Of a stretch of 37,943 nt of DNA, positions 17,243 to 26,266 are shown in pieces. How positions within the stretch are numbered: position 1 is the first letter of the stretch; the number at the start of each line of letters is the position of its first letter. A model generated the notes under the pieces. It saw only the letters and a program-made list of their open reading frames with translations, had not been told where the DNA came from and did not search any database. Source of the DNA: Chromatiales bacterium (GTDB lineage: Bacteria; Pseudomonadota; Gammaproteobacteria; Chromatiales; Chromatiaceae); NCBI GenBank assembly GCA_022360905.1, contig JAKSBX010000254.1, positions 1-37,943 on the forward strand. The letters are read 5' to 3'. A program made the translations under genes and the position numbers.

Positions 17243-19078
17243 CTAAATCAGGGTCGACCAGAGGCTCTCATAATCGGAGTCGTCATCGAGATCGTTCTGA
17301 TCGTCTTTCAGTTTCGAGGAGGCGTTTTCATCCAGGTGAACGAACTGGTACTGTGAGATGGATCCACTCGATTCCAGCAGTCTGGTGAGTTTGATCTCCT
17401 GGGTGTTTTCTCCGTCGTTGACCAGCAGTGTCTTGCCCAGACTGAATGGGTATGAAGGGCAGATCAGACTGGTGGGTTGACCGGATGTACCGACCTCGGG
17501 CAGCAACAGGCACTTCTCCTGTTGGCCGCCACTCTGTTCTGCGAGTTTGGCCGTAACCGCCATGGCGTTTGGTGCAATCATCTGCACCCCAACCAGCATC
17601 GAATCATCTTCGGAGTTTCGCATCCAGCGTACCATGCCAACGCCGAACTGGGCGGCAGACATGGCGGATTGAACACCAATCAGTTCACCAACCTGAATCT
17701 TGGGGATCTCTTTTCCCCGCCAGTCGAGGCAATAACCACCGGCACTTTCGTTGATGGTGGTAAACAGGCAGGTCGATTTATCCACCTGCTGCTCTTTGTC
17801 ATCCTGCCAGATTTCAAGTTTGGGTTCTTCGGCAATCTCGCTGAAATCTGTGGAGTTGGGGCCAAACTCCTCGAAATTTCCCCGGCGGGGATTGTATGAG
17901 GCGATATCCATGGGTTGCAGGGAGAATCTGCCTTCCACATGCAGCTCGTTACCATGGGCGAATTGAGCATCGATCCAGGTGGCCTCGTTCTCCTCTTCGG
18001 TTTCAGGTGCTGGCGCCGGAACGTCCCCCAGTGTGATCAGCTTATGTACTGAGCGAAGGCCAACGGCGATTCGCAGCTCAAAGTTCAGCTTGGTACGGAC
18101 AAAGGCACGCTTCTGCGCTTTAGACCAGAGCATGATCAACTGGCGGATGACCCCTTTATCCAGTTCGGCGATACCGGCTAGGGTCGGTTTCGACTCCTGG
18201 TCATCGGTGAAATGATCCCGCATTTGCGACAGTAGCCCGGAAACCTCCAGAATCAGCAGATATTTTGTTGCTATGCCAGCGGTTTTGTTTTCATGGCTGG
18301 GGGCCATGTCGGTATCCTGGTGGATGGTAATGGAGCTCTCTTCGGGGGCATCGTCATAACCATAGAGATTGGTGTGTCGACTCCAGTCCAACAGGGTATC
18401 GAACAGCTGTAGGTTCTCTTTCTGGCGCATTTTGTAGGGAGATGCGAGGGAGAACAGCAGACAGCGGGTGTAGTTCTGATCGATGGTCGATTTTTGTTCC
18501 GCTGCTTCGTAGGGGTCACTGACGCTATCCGATCCGATACCATAACGGCTGGCCAGCCTGTGGCAGACGTGGAGTTCCTGCCAGATACGTTTGGGGCAGG
18601 GGTCATAGACAATGACCGACAGCAGTATGACTCTTGAAAGATAAGTGATGCATCGATGGAGTGCCAGGGTGAGTTGGGCTCTGTCCACACCCTCCTGTGC
18701 ATGGGTCAACAGGTCGACGATGACCGCCTTATAGGCCGTTGCCATACCGCTGTGTAACTCGCGATTCAGGTTGGCGATCTTGTGCGACTTCTCACTCAAT
18801 GGAAAGCGGGTGCCAAGATAGTGTTTGTTCAGATTGGTAGCGACATAAGATAGGGGTTCGCGGAAGTTTTCAATGCTTTGCAGTCTTTGAGGCGCTGCCA
18901 GGCTGGTGCGGTTGAAGGCGCGCAGGGATTGAAAGATCTGTCGCGAAGTTTCACCGATATTGGCCATCGGCAACTCCTTGGCCCAGGCCGCAACCTGTCT
19001 ATCACTCAGATAAAAGGGTGTGCCTGACGGGGAGGATTGCTCGGGAATTCTTAAGCCGATCGGATTGCTGGTTGCCAT
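17243..19078 (-). CDS. 611-residue protein with a PilZ-like C-terminal region, function unknown
   Basis: No signal peptide or membrane helix is seen. Residues about 20-340 are largely helical (LPMANIGETSRQIFQSLRAF, RELHSGMATAYKAVIVDLLT, KRIWQELHVCHRLASRYG). The C-terminal part (about 440-600) is beta-rich. TTINESAGGYCLDWRGKEIP, then VGELIGVQ and GVGMVRWMR and LVGVQMIAP read like the PilZ barrel pattern (N-x-S-x-G-G, followed by I-G-x-V-R-W). A clear upstream RxxxR c-di-GMP switch is not obvious, so binding is uncertain. Long c-di-GMP effectors with this layout exist in gammaproteobacteria, which is why I suspect signalling. It stands alone; its 5' side faces a long gene-poor region. Confidence 0.65.
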   Translation of the reverse strand: MATSNPIGLRIPEQSSPSGTPFYLSDRQVAAWAKELPMANIGETSRQIFQSLRAFNRTSLAAPQRLQSIENFREPLSYVATNLNKHYLGTRFPLSEKSHKIANLNRELHSGMATAYKAVIVDLLTHAQEGVDRAQLTLALHRCITYLSRVILLSVIVYDPCPKRIWQELHVCHRLASRYGIGSDSVSDPYEAAEQKSTIDQNYTRCLLFSLASPYKMRQKENLQLFDTLLDWSRHTNLYGYDDAPEESSITIHQDTDMAPSHENKTAGIATKYLLILEVSGLLSQMRDHFTDDQESKPTLAGIAELDKGVIRQLIMLWSKAQKRAFVRTKLNFELRIAVGLRSVHKLITLGDVPAPAPETEEENEATWIDAQFAHGNELHVEGRFSLQPMDIASYNPRRGNFEEFGPNSTDFSEIAEEPKLEIWQDDKEQQVDKSTCLFTTINESAGGYCLDWRGKEIPKIQVGELIGVQSAMSAAQFGVGMVRWMRNSEDDSMLVGVQMIAPNAMAVTAKLAEQSGGQQEKCLLLPEVGTSGQPTSLICPSYPFSLGKTLLVNDGENTQEIKLTRLLESSGSISQYQFVHLDENASSKLKDDQNDLDDDSDYESLWSTLI

Positions 19079-19799
19079 ACTCGTGTTGCCGCCGAAATTA
19101 ACTGTTGCTCATATAGAGTTTAGATTAGTCACTTTTCCCATCAAAACCACAGATAGGTCTCGATGATCCAATTTAACGATAACTGTTCGGGTTAGACACC
19201 GAAGGTCAAGGAAACAGCCATCGAGCTGACAACCTGCTGAGGGTTGCCGAGCCGATCTCTCCGAGGGGATACGTCCGTAGGACGGAATAAGCGAGCACCT
19301 AGGTCATCCGTGAGCAGGTAATTCAGTATCTTGAATAGGTAGGGAAAATACAGATTTTGTAAACGTTTGTAAATAACCCTGAATTTTCTGGGTGTAGTCC
19401 TTTCCATAACCTTGAATGCTCCATGATGACTTCGCTTAAGCTGTTGATATCAAAGTATTTATGTATGTCAACCGGCTTATAGGCCTATCAATATAGGCCG
19501 ACCTTTGACGGATTGCAATAGTGCCTTAAATTCCTCAATTTAATCAGATGTTTATGTCTGATGCCGTGAACTATTAACACGACATACCGAGTTACCGGGT
19601 TATTCGTAGTAAATCGGTCGATAAGTCATCGCCAGCCACTCACAGCCAATGCCTGTCTGGCGGCATTGAGTCGAAGTGGTAATCGAGTGACACACCGGTG
19701 TTGCCGCTGAGCTGATCGCTTCTGGCTCTCTCTATCTGAAACTGAGGTGAATCGACGACAGCAGACAGGCTATCATGTGCGGGTAATGATGAATCGATC
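19079..19799. other. gene-poor stretch between the PilZ-like gene and the GST-like gene
   Basis: No gene is supported in about 720 bp. Open frames here have no recognisable motifs. Visible features are a short GTCCGTAGGACGGAATAAGC segment (around 19271-19290) and a TATAGGCCTAT palindrome near 19480. The region must contain promoters for two divergent genes. Confidence 0.45.
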
Positions 19800-19811
19800 A
19801 TGGTGGGTGAT

Positions 19812-20459
19812 ATGGAACTAAGACTGGTCAGTTTTGCGCTCTGTCCGTTTGTACAGCGCTCGGTAATTTTATTGCGAGAGAAACAGATCGAGCATGCCAT
19901 CGACTATATCGATCTGGACGACCCACCGGAGTGGTTTCTGCAACTATCCCCGACTGGCAAGGTACCTCTGCTGCTGGTTGACGGTGCCACTCTGTTTGAA
20001 TCATCGGTCATCCTGGGCTTTCTGGATGAGTCCTTTCCTCCCGGCTTCCAACCGGCGGATACGCTGAAACGCGCCCAGCATAAATCCTGGATCGAGTATG
20101 GCTCGAGCTTGCTGATGGCTCAGCATGCGATGGCGACAGCCACGGATGAAGAGGCCTTCCTAACTCATAAGCAATCGTTTGAACAGGATATTGCACGATT
20201 GTCTGAGCCGTTGAATGAGGGGCTGTTCGGTAATCCGGACGAGTTTTCGCTGGTCGATGCTGCCGTTGCCCCCCTTTTTATGCGCCTGCAAATGCTCGCA
20301 GAGTTTAATCCACAAGCGGCCGTGAGCCTGCCCGATCCGGTGCGTGTCTGGGGGGAGCGGCTGTTGCAACGCCCGGCCGTTCAACGCTCTGTGGTGAGTG
20401 ATTTCGCTGATCGCTATAGGGATTTTCTGGCATCGAAAAAGAGTTGGCTCTGTGGCTGA
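19812..20459 (+). CDS. glutathione S-transferase/SspA-like protein
   Basis: ATG at 19812 is preferred, because the conserved sequence begins at once (MELRLVSFALCPFVQRSVIL) and GGTGGGTG precedes it; an ATG four codons upstream is the alternative. The 215-residue protein has the N-terminal thioredoxin-like GST domain, with CPF at the active-site position, the cis-proline segment GKVPLLLVD and the ESSVILGFLDE glutathione-binding motif. The all-helical C-terminal domain follows (FSLVDAAVAPLFMRL). It could be a true transferase or thiol reductase, or a regulatory SspA-like protein. SelO begins 83 bp downstream on the same strand, which suggests a shared redox role. Confidence 0.85.
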   Translation: MELRLVSFALCPFVQRSVILLREKQIEHAIDYIDLDDPPEWFLQLSPTGKVPLLLVDGATLFESSVILGFLDESFPPGFQPADTLKRAQHKSWIEYGSSLLMAQHAMATATDEEAFLTHKQSFEQDIARLSEPLNEGLFGNPDEFSLVDAAVAPLFMRLQMLAEFNPQAAVSLPDPVRVWGERLLQRPAVQRSVVSDFADRYRDFLASKKSWLCG

Positions 20460-20542
20460 ATAGAAGCCTGGTGGTGAACGGTTTGTGGCAAGATAACCCA
20501 TTGATCATGCATGGGTAAACAGCCACCCGGCTATGCTATTTT

Positions 20543-22000
20543 ATGGCCATGGTGTTGTCCAATAGCTACGCTGAACTGGGTGGGGCTTTCTATCAAAGCA
20601 CCCCTCCGGAACCCGTGAAAGATCCAAAGCTGTTTCTCTGGAACAGCCCGCTTGCAGAAGCGTTGCAACTGGAGCGGATTTTGGATGCTGAGAGTCCGCA
20701 GCTGGCCCAGTTTTTTTCCGGCAATCAGCTTCTGCCCGGCTCGAATCCCATGGCACTTGCCTATGCCGGCCATCAGTTCGGTCACTTTGTTGCCCAACTG
20801 GGTGATGGCAGGGCCCATCTGCTGGGCGAGTTGATCGACCGTTCCGGTGAGCTGAAAGAGCTTCAACTGAAGGGATCCGGTCCGACTCCGTACGCCAGAA
20901 ACGGGGATGGACGCTATGCGCTGGGGCCGGCGATCCGAGAGTTCATCATGGGTGAGGCCCTGTATGCCATGGGGATACCCACAACCCGCGCTCTGGCTGT
21001 CATCACAACCGGTGAAACTGTCTATCGGGAGACACCCAATCAGGGAGCGGTGTTGAGCCGAATCGCCACGAGTCATCTGCGGGTCGGCAGTTTCGAATAT
21101 TTTGCCGCCAGAGAGAATCTGCAGGCCCTGCAACAGCTTTGTGACTTTGCCATCCGGCGCCACTATCCGGAGCTGCAAGGCCGGGGAGAGGAGCGGTTTG
21201 TGCTGCTGCTCGAACAAGTGATGGATCGGCAGATCGATCTGGTGGTGGAGTGGCTGCGGATTGGTTTCATCCATGGGGTTATGAATACCGACAACACCAC
21301 CATTTCGGGTGAAACCATCGATTACGGACCCTGTGCCATGATGGGGGTTTACAATCCGGACACGGTCTTCAGCTCAATCGATCGAGCAGGGCGCTATGCG
21401 TTTGGTAATCAACCGGCGATTGCCCAGTGGAACATGGCACGTTTGGCCGAGACTCTGCTGCCATTGATCCATCGGGATGAGAAGCGGGCGGTAGAGATCG
21501 CTAGCCGCTGCCTGGAAGGGTTCAGCGATCTTTTCAATGATCGCTATCGGCGGATGATGGCGCGCAAGATCGGTATCACCCAACCACAACCCTCGGATGC
21601 AAAGCTGATTTCGGAGCTGTTGCAGTGCCTGCAGCAGAAGCGCCTGGATTACACAGAGAGCTTTGACCGATTGACCCGTAGTCTCACTTCTCCATCCTTG
21701 GCACAGCAGTTGGGGAGGGAGCTGGGTGATTGGTATGAGCAGTGGCAGGCTCGCTTGAGCACTGACGGGGAGCTTGAACAGGCGCAATCGGTTATGCGGC
21801 AGACGAATCCTCTGGTGATTCCCAGAAATCAGCAAATGGAGCAGGTGATTCGGATTTCCACGCAGCAGGGCGATGCCAGCGCCGCTGAACAGTTCCTCGA
21901 AGTTTTACGATCACCCTACACCCTGACAGATAAAACAGAACCCTATCAGCGCACTTCGCCCGATGCGGATCAGGGCTATCGTACCTTTTGTGGCACCTGA
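20543..22000 (+). CDS. selO: SelO (YdiU) protein adenylyltransferase pseudokinase
   Basis: The protein has 485 residues, near E. coli SelO (478). Motifs in order: YAGHQFGHFVAQLGDGRAHL (74-93), Lys110 in LQLKGSGPTPYARNGDGRYA, FIMGEALYAMGIPTTRALA (135-153), Asp250-Asn251 in HGVMNTDN, and Asp260-Tyr-Gly in place of DFG. SelO binds ATP inverted and transfers AMP to Ser, Thr or Tyr of target proteins, and affects protein glutathionylation under oxidative stress. The C-terminus (GYRTFCGT) keeps the conserved cysteine three residues from the end, the position of selenocysteine in eukaryotic homologues; in E. coli it takes part in a disulfide. The ribosome site is weak. Confidence 0.96.
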   Translation: MAMVLSNSYAELGGAFYQSTPPEPVKDPKLFLWNSPLAEALQLERILDAESPQLAQFFSGNQLLPGSNPMALAYAGHQFGHFVAQLGDGRAHLLGELIDRSGELKELQLKGSGPTPYARNGDGRYALGPAIREFIMGEALYAMGIPTTRALAVITTGETVYRETPNQGAVLSRIATSHLRVGSFEYFAARENLQALQQLCDFAIRRHYPELQGRGEERFVLLLEQVMDRQIDLVVEWLRIGFIHGVMNTDNTTISGETIDYGPCAMMGVYNPDTVFSSIDRAGRYAFGNQPAIAQWNMARLAETLLPLIHRDEKRAVEIASRCLEGFSDLFNDRYRRMMARKIGITQPQPSDAKLISELLQCLQQKRLDYTESFDRLTRSLTSPSLAQQLGRELGDWYEQWQARLSTDGELEQAQSVMRQTNPLVIPRNQQMEQVIRISTQQGDASAAEQFLEVLRSPYTLTDKTEPYQRTSPDADQGYRTFCGT

Positions 22001-22177
22001 AAAGGACTTATTCAATCGCCAGATCAAATAATGACAGTCAATGGTGGAGTCTCGCCTCGGGTTGTCTAAAATGGTCGCTATGGGGGGAGAACTTCTTGTC
22101 GGAAGAAATGATTCCTTAAACACCTTACGATTGCTGCGTCCCAGGGACCTTCAGCAGAATAATAAAACGGGTAGCTC

Positions 22178-24775
22178 ATGATTAAACAAAGCCACAAACC
22201 ATTTGCAATTTCTCAGGGGGTTGCATCTTTCGCCGTCGCCGCCTTATCGATCGGGGCTACGCTTCATTCAAATAGCATTGAAGCGGCGACCGGAGTGCCG
22301 GACATCTACACCATCGATGCCAACGATCGGTCCGAGACCATCGTGGTGACGGTGAATGACCGCCTGGAGATCTCCACTCTGGAAGCGATCAATGCCATCG
22401 AGATTGTCTCGGTCAGTAGTCTGTCTGATGCGGCTGCGGGTTCCGTGCAGATCGATCCGGATGACAACTTCTCGATCAATGTTTTTCCGAATGCGGGGTT
22501 CTCCGGCAGCGTCACTTTCACCTATCGGGTCAGCGACATCCGTGGCACCAGCGATGACACCCTGGTGACCTTGAATATCGTCTCCTCCACCTCAATCCTG
22601 GAGACGGTCAACGATCACTATGTCAGCAGTGGTGGCGCCATCAATCTTTTTCCCCAGGAGAATGACATCCATCCAGGCATCGGATTCAGTGTTGAGATTC
22701 TCTCCCAGCCCAGTCAGGGAACACTTTCCACAACCGATGTTACCGGTCTCTTTCTCTATACACCGCCAGCGGATATCAGTGACCCGACCTCGGTCAGTTT
22801 CGACTATCGCCTGGTGGCTGACAGTGGTGAGGCCAGTGCTCCGGCCAGCGTCACCATAACCCTCGATCCCAGCCTGGATCCCATCGCCAATGGTGGCGCG
22901 GATGAGGCGCAGAGCAGTCTCGCTAAGGTGATGCAGGTGGCCTGCGACGCCAACGCGGCCGCTGGCGGATCACAGACCGATGAGGCGCTCGCTACCACCT
23001 GTAGCACCCTCTCATCAATGAGTGGTTCAGAGCTTGATCGTGCTCTGGAAGAGGTGCTGCTGAGGCAGGTGGGCGCCCAGGCGAACTCGATGAAAGGGGT
23101 GGCTGCAAACCAGATCAAGAATGTGGCCGGGCGTCTGCAGGAGATACGCAGCGGTGTGCCTGGGGTCAGCCTGGCCGGGTTGCGGGCCATCCTGAATGAT
23201 CAGTCGCTCAATCTGGGGCGGTTACTGACCGGCCTGCAGCAGGGAGGAGGTGCAGGCGATGGCCTGGTCAACGAGCGTCTGGGTGGTTTCGTTACCGGTA
23301 CGATCAATATCGGCGATGGGGAGTCGCGCGATCGGGAGAACTCATTCGAGATCGATAATCAGGAGTTGCTGGCCGGTCTCGACTACCGCTTCAACAACGA
23401 TCTGGTGATGGGTACGGCACTCGGCTACAGCAGTTCTGAGACCAGTGAAAACGGCGGTGACACGGGCGTCGATGTGGATGGCTGGAACCTCTCGATCTAC
23501 GGTAACTACTATCCGGCCAAAGATTGGTATGTGGATTGGTTGCTCGGCTATGGTGAGTCATCCATCGATACCAGCCGCTCAATCGATATCGGCGGTGTTG
23601 TCTCCCGGGCGAAGGGTGATACAGACGCCGATATCTTCAGCGCCGTGGTTGGAACCGGCTACAGCTACAACGTTCAGGCCTGGACGATCGATGGCTATAC
23701 CGCGCTTGAATATCGCAACAGTGAAATCGATGCTTACCGGGAGCGTAACGACGCCGGGTTGGATATGAATATCTCTAAGACCTCCAGCGATGTACTGTCC
23801 GGTCGTCTCGGTGTTCGGGCGAGTAACGCACTCAGCTTCAGCTTCGGTGTGCTGGTGCCTCAGTTCGAACTCGAGTTGGTCAAGGACTTCAAGAATGAAG
23901 CACCGGAAATCGAAGCGGAGTTCGCGCTGGTACCGGAAGCGGGTAGCTTCACACTGACCAATGAGGATCCCGATGACAGCTATGTCAATGCGGGGATCTC
24001 GCTCACCGGTCAATTCAAAAACGGCATCACCGGCTTTGTCCGATACAGCACCATGCTGGCCAGGGATGACCTGGACCTGGATACCTGGCAGCTTGGCGCG
24101 CGGATGCCGTTCGGCGGTCCGGCAGAAGATATCCATCTGGTGCAGGCCGGTGAGGATCAGCATGTGGCAGCAGGGCTGTTCATCGGAACCACCGGTCCCG
24201 GTCTGGCCCTGACCCTGCCCCTGCGCGGAGAGAGTCTCAACTTTCGTACCCTGCTGGCAACCATGCCCTACGACACGGAGGAGGAGCTGGATGACATCGA
24301 GTATGACATAGATCTGGATGTGTTCACTTGGGGCGCACTACTCGATTGGCATCCAATGAATGGCGGGTTCAGAGTGAGTGGCGGACTCTACGCCCTGCAG
24401 CCCAATATCACCGCATCCGCTCAACCCACAGAGCCGGTGGAGATCGGCAATACCACCTTTACTCCTGCTCAGGTAGGTACCCTGGAGGCGGAAGTTGATT
24501 ACAGCCGTAATCTGGCTCCCTACCTTGGTATCGGCTGGGGTAATGCAGTAAAGCCGGGCTCCAAGCTCAGCTTCAGTGTCGATTTCGGCATTCTGTTTAC
24601 CGACAATCCAACCATTTCACTGGAAGCGGATAGCGCCTTGGCTGATGCCAACCCGGCGCTGAAAGCCCAGCTGGAGTCGGAATTGGCGGTCGAGGAGAAC
24701 CGGATCAACAGTGACGATCTGGATGACATCAGATATTGGCCGGTGATCAATTTTGGTGTCGCCTATCACTTCTAA
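22178..24775 (+). CDS. secreted protein with two Ig-like domains, an autotransporter barrel and a second C-terminal beta-barrel
   Basis: The protein has 865 residues with a signal peptide ending near 37 (SIEAATG). Residues about 40-135 and 140-230 are two Ig-like/cadherin-like beta domains (VTFTYRVSD, VSFDYRLVAD). Residues 240-360 form a helical linker with two cysteines (256, 275), as before many autotransporter barrels. Residues about 365-645 alternate like an autotransporter beta-domain (GGFVTGTINIG to TWQLGARMPF). Residues about 655-865 look like a second barrel (ALLDWHPMNGGFRVSGGLYA, APYLGIGWGNAV, VDFGILFT, final VAYHF). The terminal Phe is the outer-membrane assembly signal. A passenger plus two barrels in one chain is unusual. 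It converges on dsbA. Confidence 0.82.
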   Translation: MIKQSHKPFAISQGVASFAVAALSIGATLHSNSIEAATGVPDIYTIDANDRSETIVVTVNDRLEISTLEAINAIEIVSVSSLSDAAAGSVQIDPDDNFSINVFPNAGFSGSVTFTYRVSDIRGTSDDTLVTLNIVSSTSILETVNDHYVSSGGAINLFPQENDIHPGIGFSVEILSQPSQGTLSTTDVTGLFLYTPPADISDPTSVSFDYRLVADSGEASAPASVTITLDPSLDPIANGGADEAQSSLAKVMQVACDANAAAGGSQTDEALATTCSTLSSMSGSELDRALEEVLLRQVGAQANSMKGVAANQIKNVAGRLQEIRSGVPGVSLAGLRAILNDQSLNLGRLLTGLQQGGGAGDGLVNERLGGFVTGTINIGDGESRDRENSFEIDNQELLAGLDYRFNNDLVMGTALGYSSSETSENGGDTGVDVDGWNLSIYGNYYPAKDWYVDWLLGYGESSIDTSRSIDIGGVVSRAKGDTDADIFSAVVGTGYSYNVQAWTIDGYTALEYRNSEIDAYRERNDAGLDMNISKTSSDVLSGRLGVRASNALSFSFGVLVPQFELELVKDFKNEAPEIEAEFALVPEAGSFTLTNEDPDDSYVNAGISLTGQFKNGITGFVRYSTMLARDDLDLDTWQLGARMPFGGPAEDIHLVQAGEDQHVAAGLFIGTTGPGLALTLPLRGESLNFRTLLATMPYDTEEELDDIEYDIDLDVFTWGALLDWHPMNGGFRVSGGLYALQPNITASAQPTEPVEIGNTTFTPAQVGTLEAEVDYSRNLAPYLGIGWGNAVKPGSKLSFSVDFGILFTDNPTISLEADSALADANPALKAQLESELAVEENRINSDDLDDIRYWPVINFGVAYHF

Positions 24776-24838
24776 GGATTGTCGCTTCGGCGATGGGTCT
24801 GGCTCATGGGGTTGATGAGGTGAAGGTTTGGGATTGAA

Positions 24839-24864
24839 AGGCAGAGAGCGGTTGCTCTCTGCCT
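24839..24864. terminator. hairpin between convergent genes, possible bidirectional terminator
   Basis: AGGCAGAGAGC GGTT GCTCTCTGCCT is a perfect 11-bp stem with a 4-base loop. It lies between the outer-membrane protein gene (ends 24775) and dsbA (ends 24901). It lacks a good T tract on the plus strand and has only TTT on the minus strand, so intrinsic termination may be weak. Confidence 0.6.
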
Positions 24865-24900
24865 GAATTACTGATGTTTCGAACAGGCGACGGCTCTCTA

Positions 24901-25554
24901 TTACTGGCCGGAACCTGGAGCGGTTGACTGGGCCGCTTTCGTGCTCTCCTGGGCAACCAGTTGATTGACGATTTCAAACATTTTGCTGTAGGTGCCGGCG
25001 CGGCTGCCGCTGGTCAGGTACTTTCCGTTGACTCCGATTGCGGGTACTCCGTCCAGTTTGTAACGCTGCCCCAGCTTTTTCGCATTCTGAACCTTCACGT
25101 AGACGCCAAAGGAGTTCCAGGCCTCCGTGAACTTCTGTTTGTCCACACCCTGTTCCACGGCAAAGTCGATCAACGCGTTCTTGTCGTAGATTTTGCGCTT
25201 CTTGTCGTGGATGGCTGCAAACAGGGGGTTGTGCAGTTTTTCGGTCAGCCCCAGAATCTCGGCGGTGTAAAAGAACTGTGCATGGGCGGTCCAGCGACTG
25301 TTGAGCGGTGCAGGCACCCGAACAAACTCCACATTTTCAGGCTTCTGTTTCAGCCAGCTCTCCAGATCGGGTTCCATGTGGTAGCAGTGAGGGCACCCAT
25401 ACCAGAAGAACTCAAGTACCTCCACTTTGCCATCGGCAACGGAAGTGGCTACAGGCGGGTCCACCGGATCCCATCCTTCACCCCATTCGGCGGCGTACAG
25501 TGTTTGGCTGGTAACAATCAGGAAAAGTAGTGTCAGTCTGTTTATCAAGGGCAT
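24901..25554 (-). CDS. dsbA: thiol:disulfide interchange protein DsbA
   Basis: The protein has 217 residues with a signal peptide of about 21 residues (LLFLIVTSQTLYAAE). The active site is Cys54-Pro-His-Cys57 (FFWYGCPHCYHMEP), the classic DsbA CPHC. A helical insert follows, then the cis-proline loop GVPAIGVNGKY near 165-175. It oxidises cysteine pairs in proteins entering the periplasm and is re-oxidised by DsbB. The tail is Ala/Ser/Thr-rich. It is read leftward, alone, converging on the outer-membrane protein gene, whose cysteine pair could be a client (inference). Confidence 0.95.
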   Translation of the reverse strand: MPLINRLTLLFLIVTSQTLYAAEWGEGWDPVDPPVATSVADGKVEVLEFFWYGCPHCYHMEPDLESWLKQKPENVEFVRVPAPLNSRWTAHAQFFYTAEILGLTEKLHNPLFAAIHDKKRKIYDKNALIDFAVEQGVDKQKFTEAWNSFGVYVKVQNAKKLGQRYKLDGVPAIGVNGKYLTSGSRAGTYSKMFEIVNQLVAQESTKAAQSTAPGSGQ

Positions 25555-25696
25555 AATCTGTCCTTCAGTTTGTTGTAATGGTATAGGATCGAATCCTATT
25601 GAAACCTGTTAGAAATTTGAATAGCGGTATGGTTCCCGGTACGGTATGCCGAATTGACTCAAATCAACTTGAAATATCCTATGCGAGTTGTGATTC

Positions 25697-25942
25697 ATGG
25701 GAAATAATCAGATAGATCGATATGTCGAGATACTCTGCGAGAAGGGTTGCAGATCCGTCCGTGAAGACATTAAGTTGTTGGAACGAGGCGTTATATTACC
25801 CGAATTAAAGGTTCTGGACGACCTTTCAAGAGAGAAAGTGCTGAAAGAGTTACGCGACATTATGGCGGTTTACGGTGAGAGTTGCCCGATTGGCTCGCCC
25901 AAGGATAATCAGCGAAGTGGTATTAAAGATGGCAAACAATAG
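25697..25942 (+). CDS. small hypothetical protein upstream of the SET-domain gene
   Basis: The protein has 81 residues and I do not recognise it. It is charged and largely helical (YVEILCEKGCRSVREDIKLL, then LDDLSREKVLKELRDIMAVY) with three cysteines and no signal or membrane segment. The ATG at 25697 has only a weak upstream ribosome site. The 3' end overlaps the start of the SET-domain gene by 14 bp, which supports it being real and translated together with it. It might be a partner or substrate, but nothing in the sequence shows this. Confidence 0.6.
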   Translation: MGNNQIDRYVEILCEKGCRSVREDIKLLERGVILPELKVLDDLSREKVLKELRDIMAVYGESCPIGSPKDNQRSGIKDGKQ

Positions 25943-26261
25943 AACAAGACTCGGTAATATTGTCTACAAAGCGCCTTCCCGGATACACGGTAATGGACTG
26001 TTTGCCAAGGTATCCATCGCCAAAGGTGACTACATCGGAACCTACGAAGGTCCTGAAGCGAAGCGGGACGGCACCTATGTGCTCTGGGTGTTTGAAGATG
26101 ATAAGCAACCGGTAGGCCGCAGCGGTAGAAATCTGCTTCGCTATCTCAACCATCAGGATCAGGGGAATGCTGAATTTGATGGCTTCGATCTGTTCGCTCT
26201 GCAGGATATTAAACCCAACGAAGAGATCACCTTCGATTATGGCGGCTGGGAAGAGGAGTAG
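25929..26261 (+). CDS. bacterial SET-domain protein (putative lysine methyltransferase)
   Basis: ATG at 25929 (MANNRTRLGNIVYKAPSRIH) is chosen because the SET domain starts about 10 residues later; the open frame extends further upstream without conserved sequence. The 110-residue product is essentially only a SET domain: GNGLFAKVSIAKGDYIGTYE near 21-40, NLLRYLNHQDQGNAEFDGFD near 72-91 (the pseudoknot strand, NH kept), and EITFDYGGW near 99-107 (the family's ELxxDY). SET proteins transfer methyl from SAM to lysine side chains. The pre-SET and post-SET cysteine clusters are missing, as usual for short bacterial forms. It overlaps the small gene upstream by 14 bp and ends 5 bp from batD on the other strand. 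Confidence 0.85.
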   Translation: MANNRTRLGNIVYKAPSRIHGNGLFAKVSIAKGDYIGTYEGPEAKRDGTYVLWVFEDDKQPVGRSGRNLLRYLNHQDQGNAEFDGFDLFALQDIKPNEEITFDYGGWEEE

Positions 26262-26266
26262 GCCCA

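Noticed and set aside
20531-21274. Minus-strand open frame opposite selO
   Set aside because: It is antisense to strongly conserved SelO motifs and has no domain of its own.
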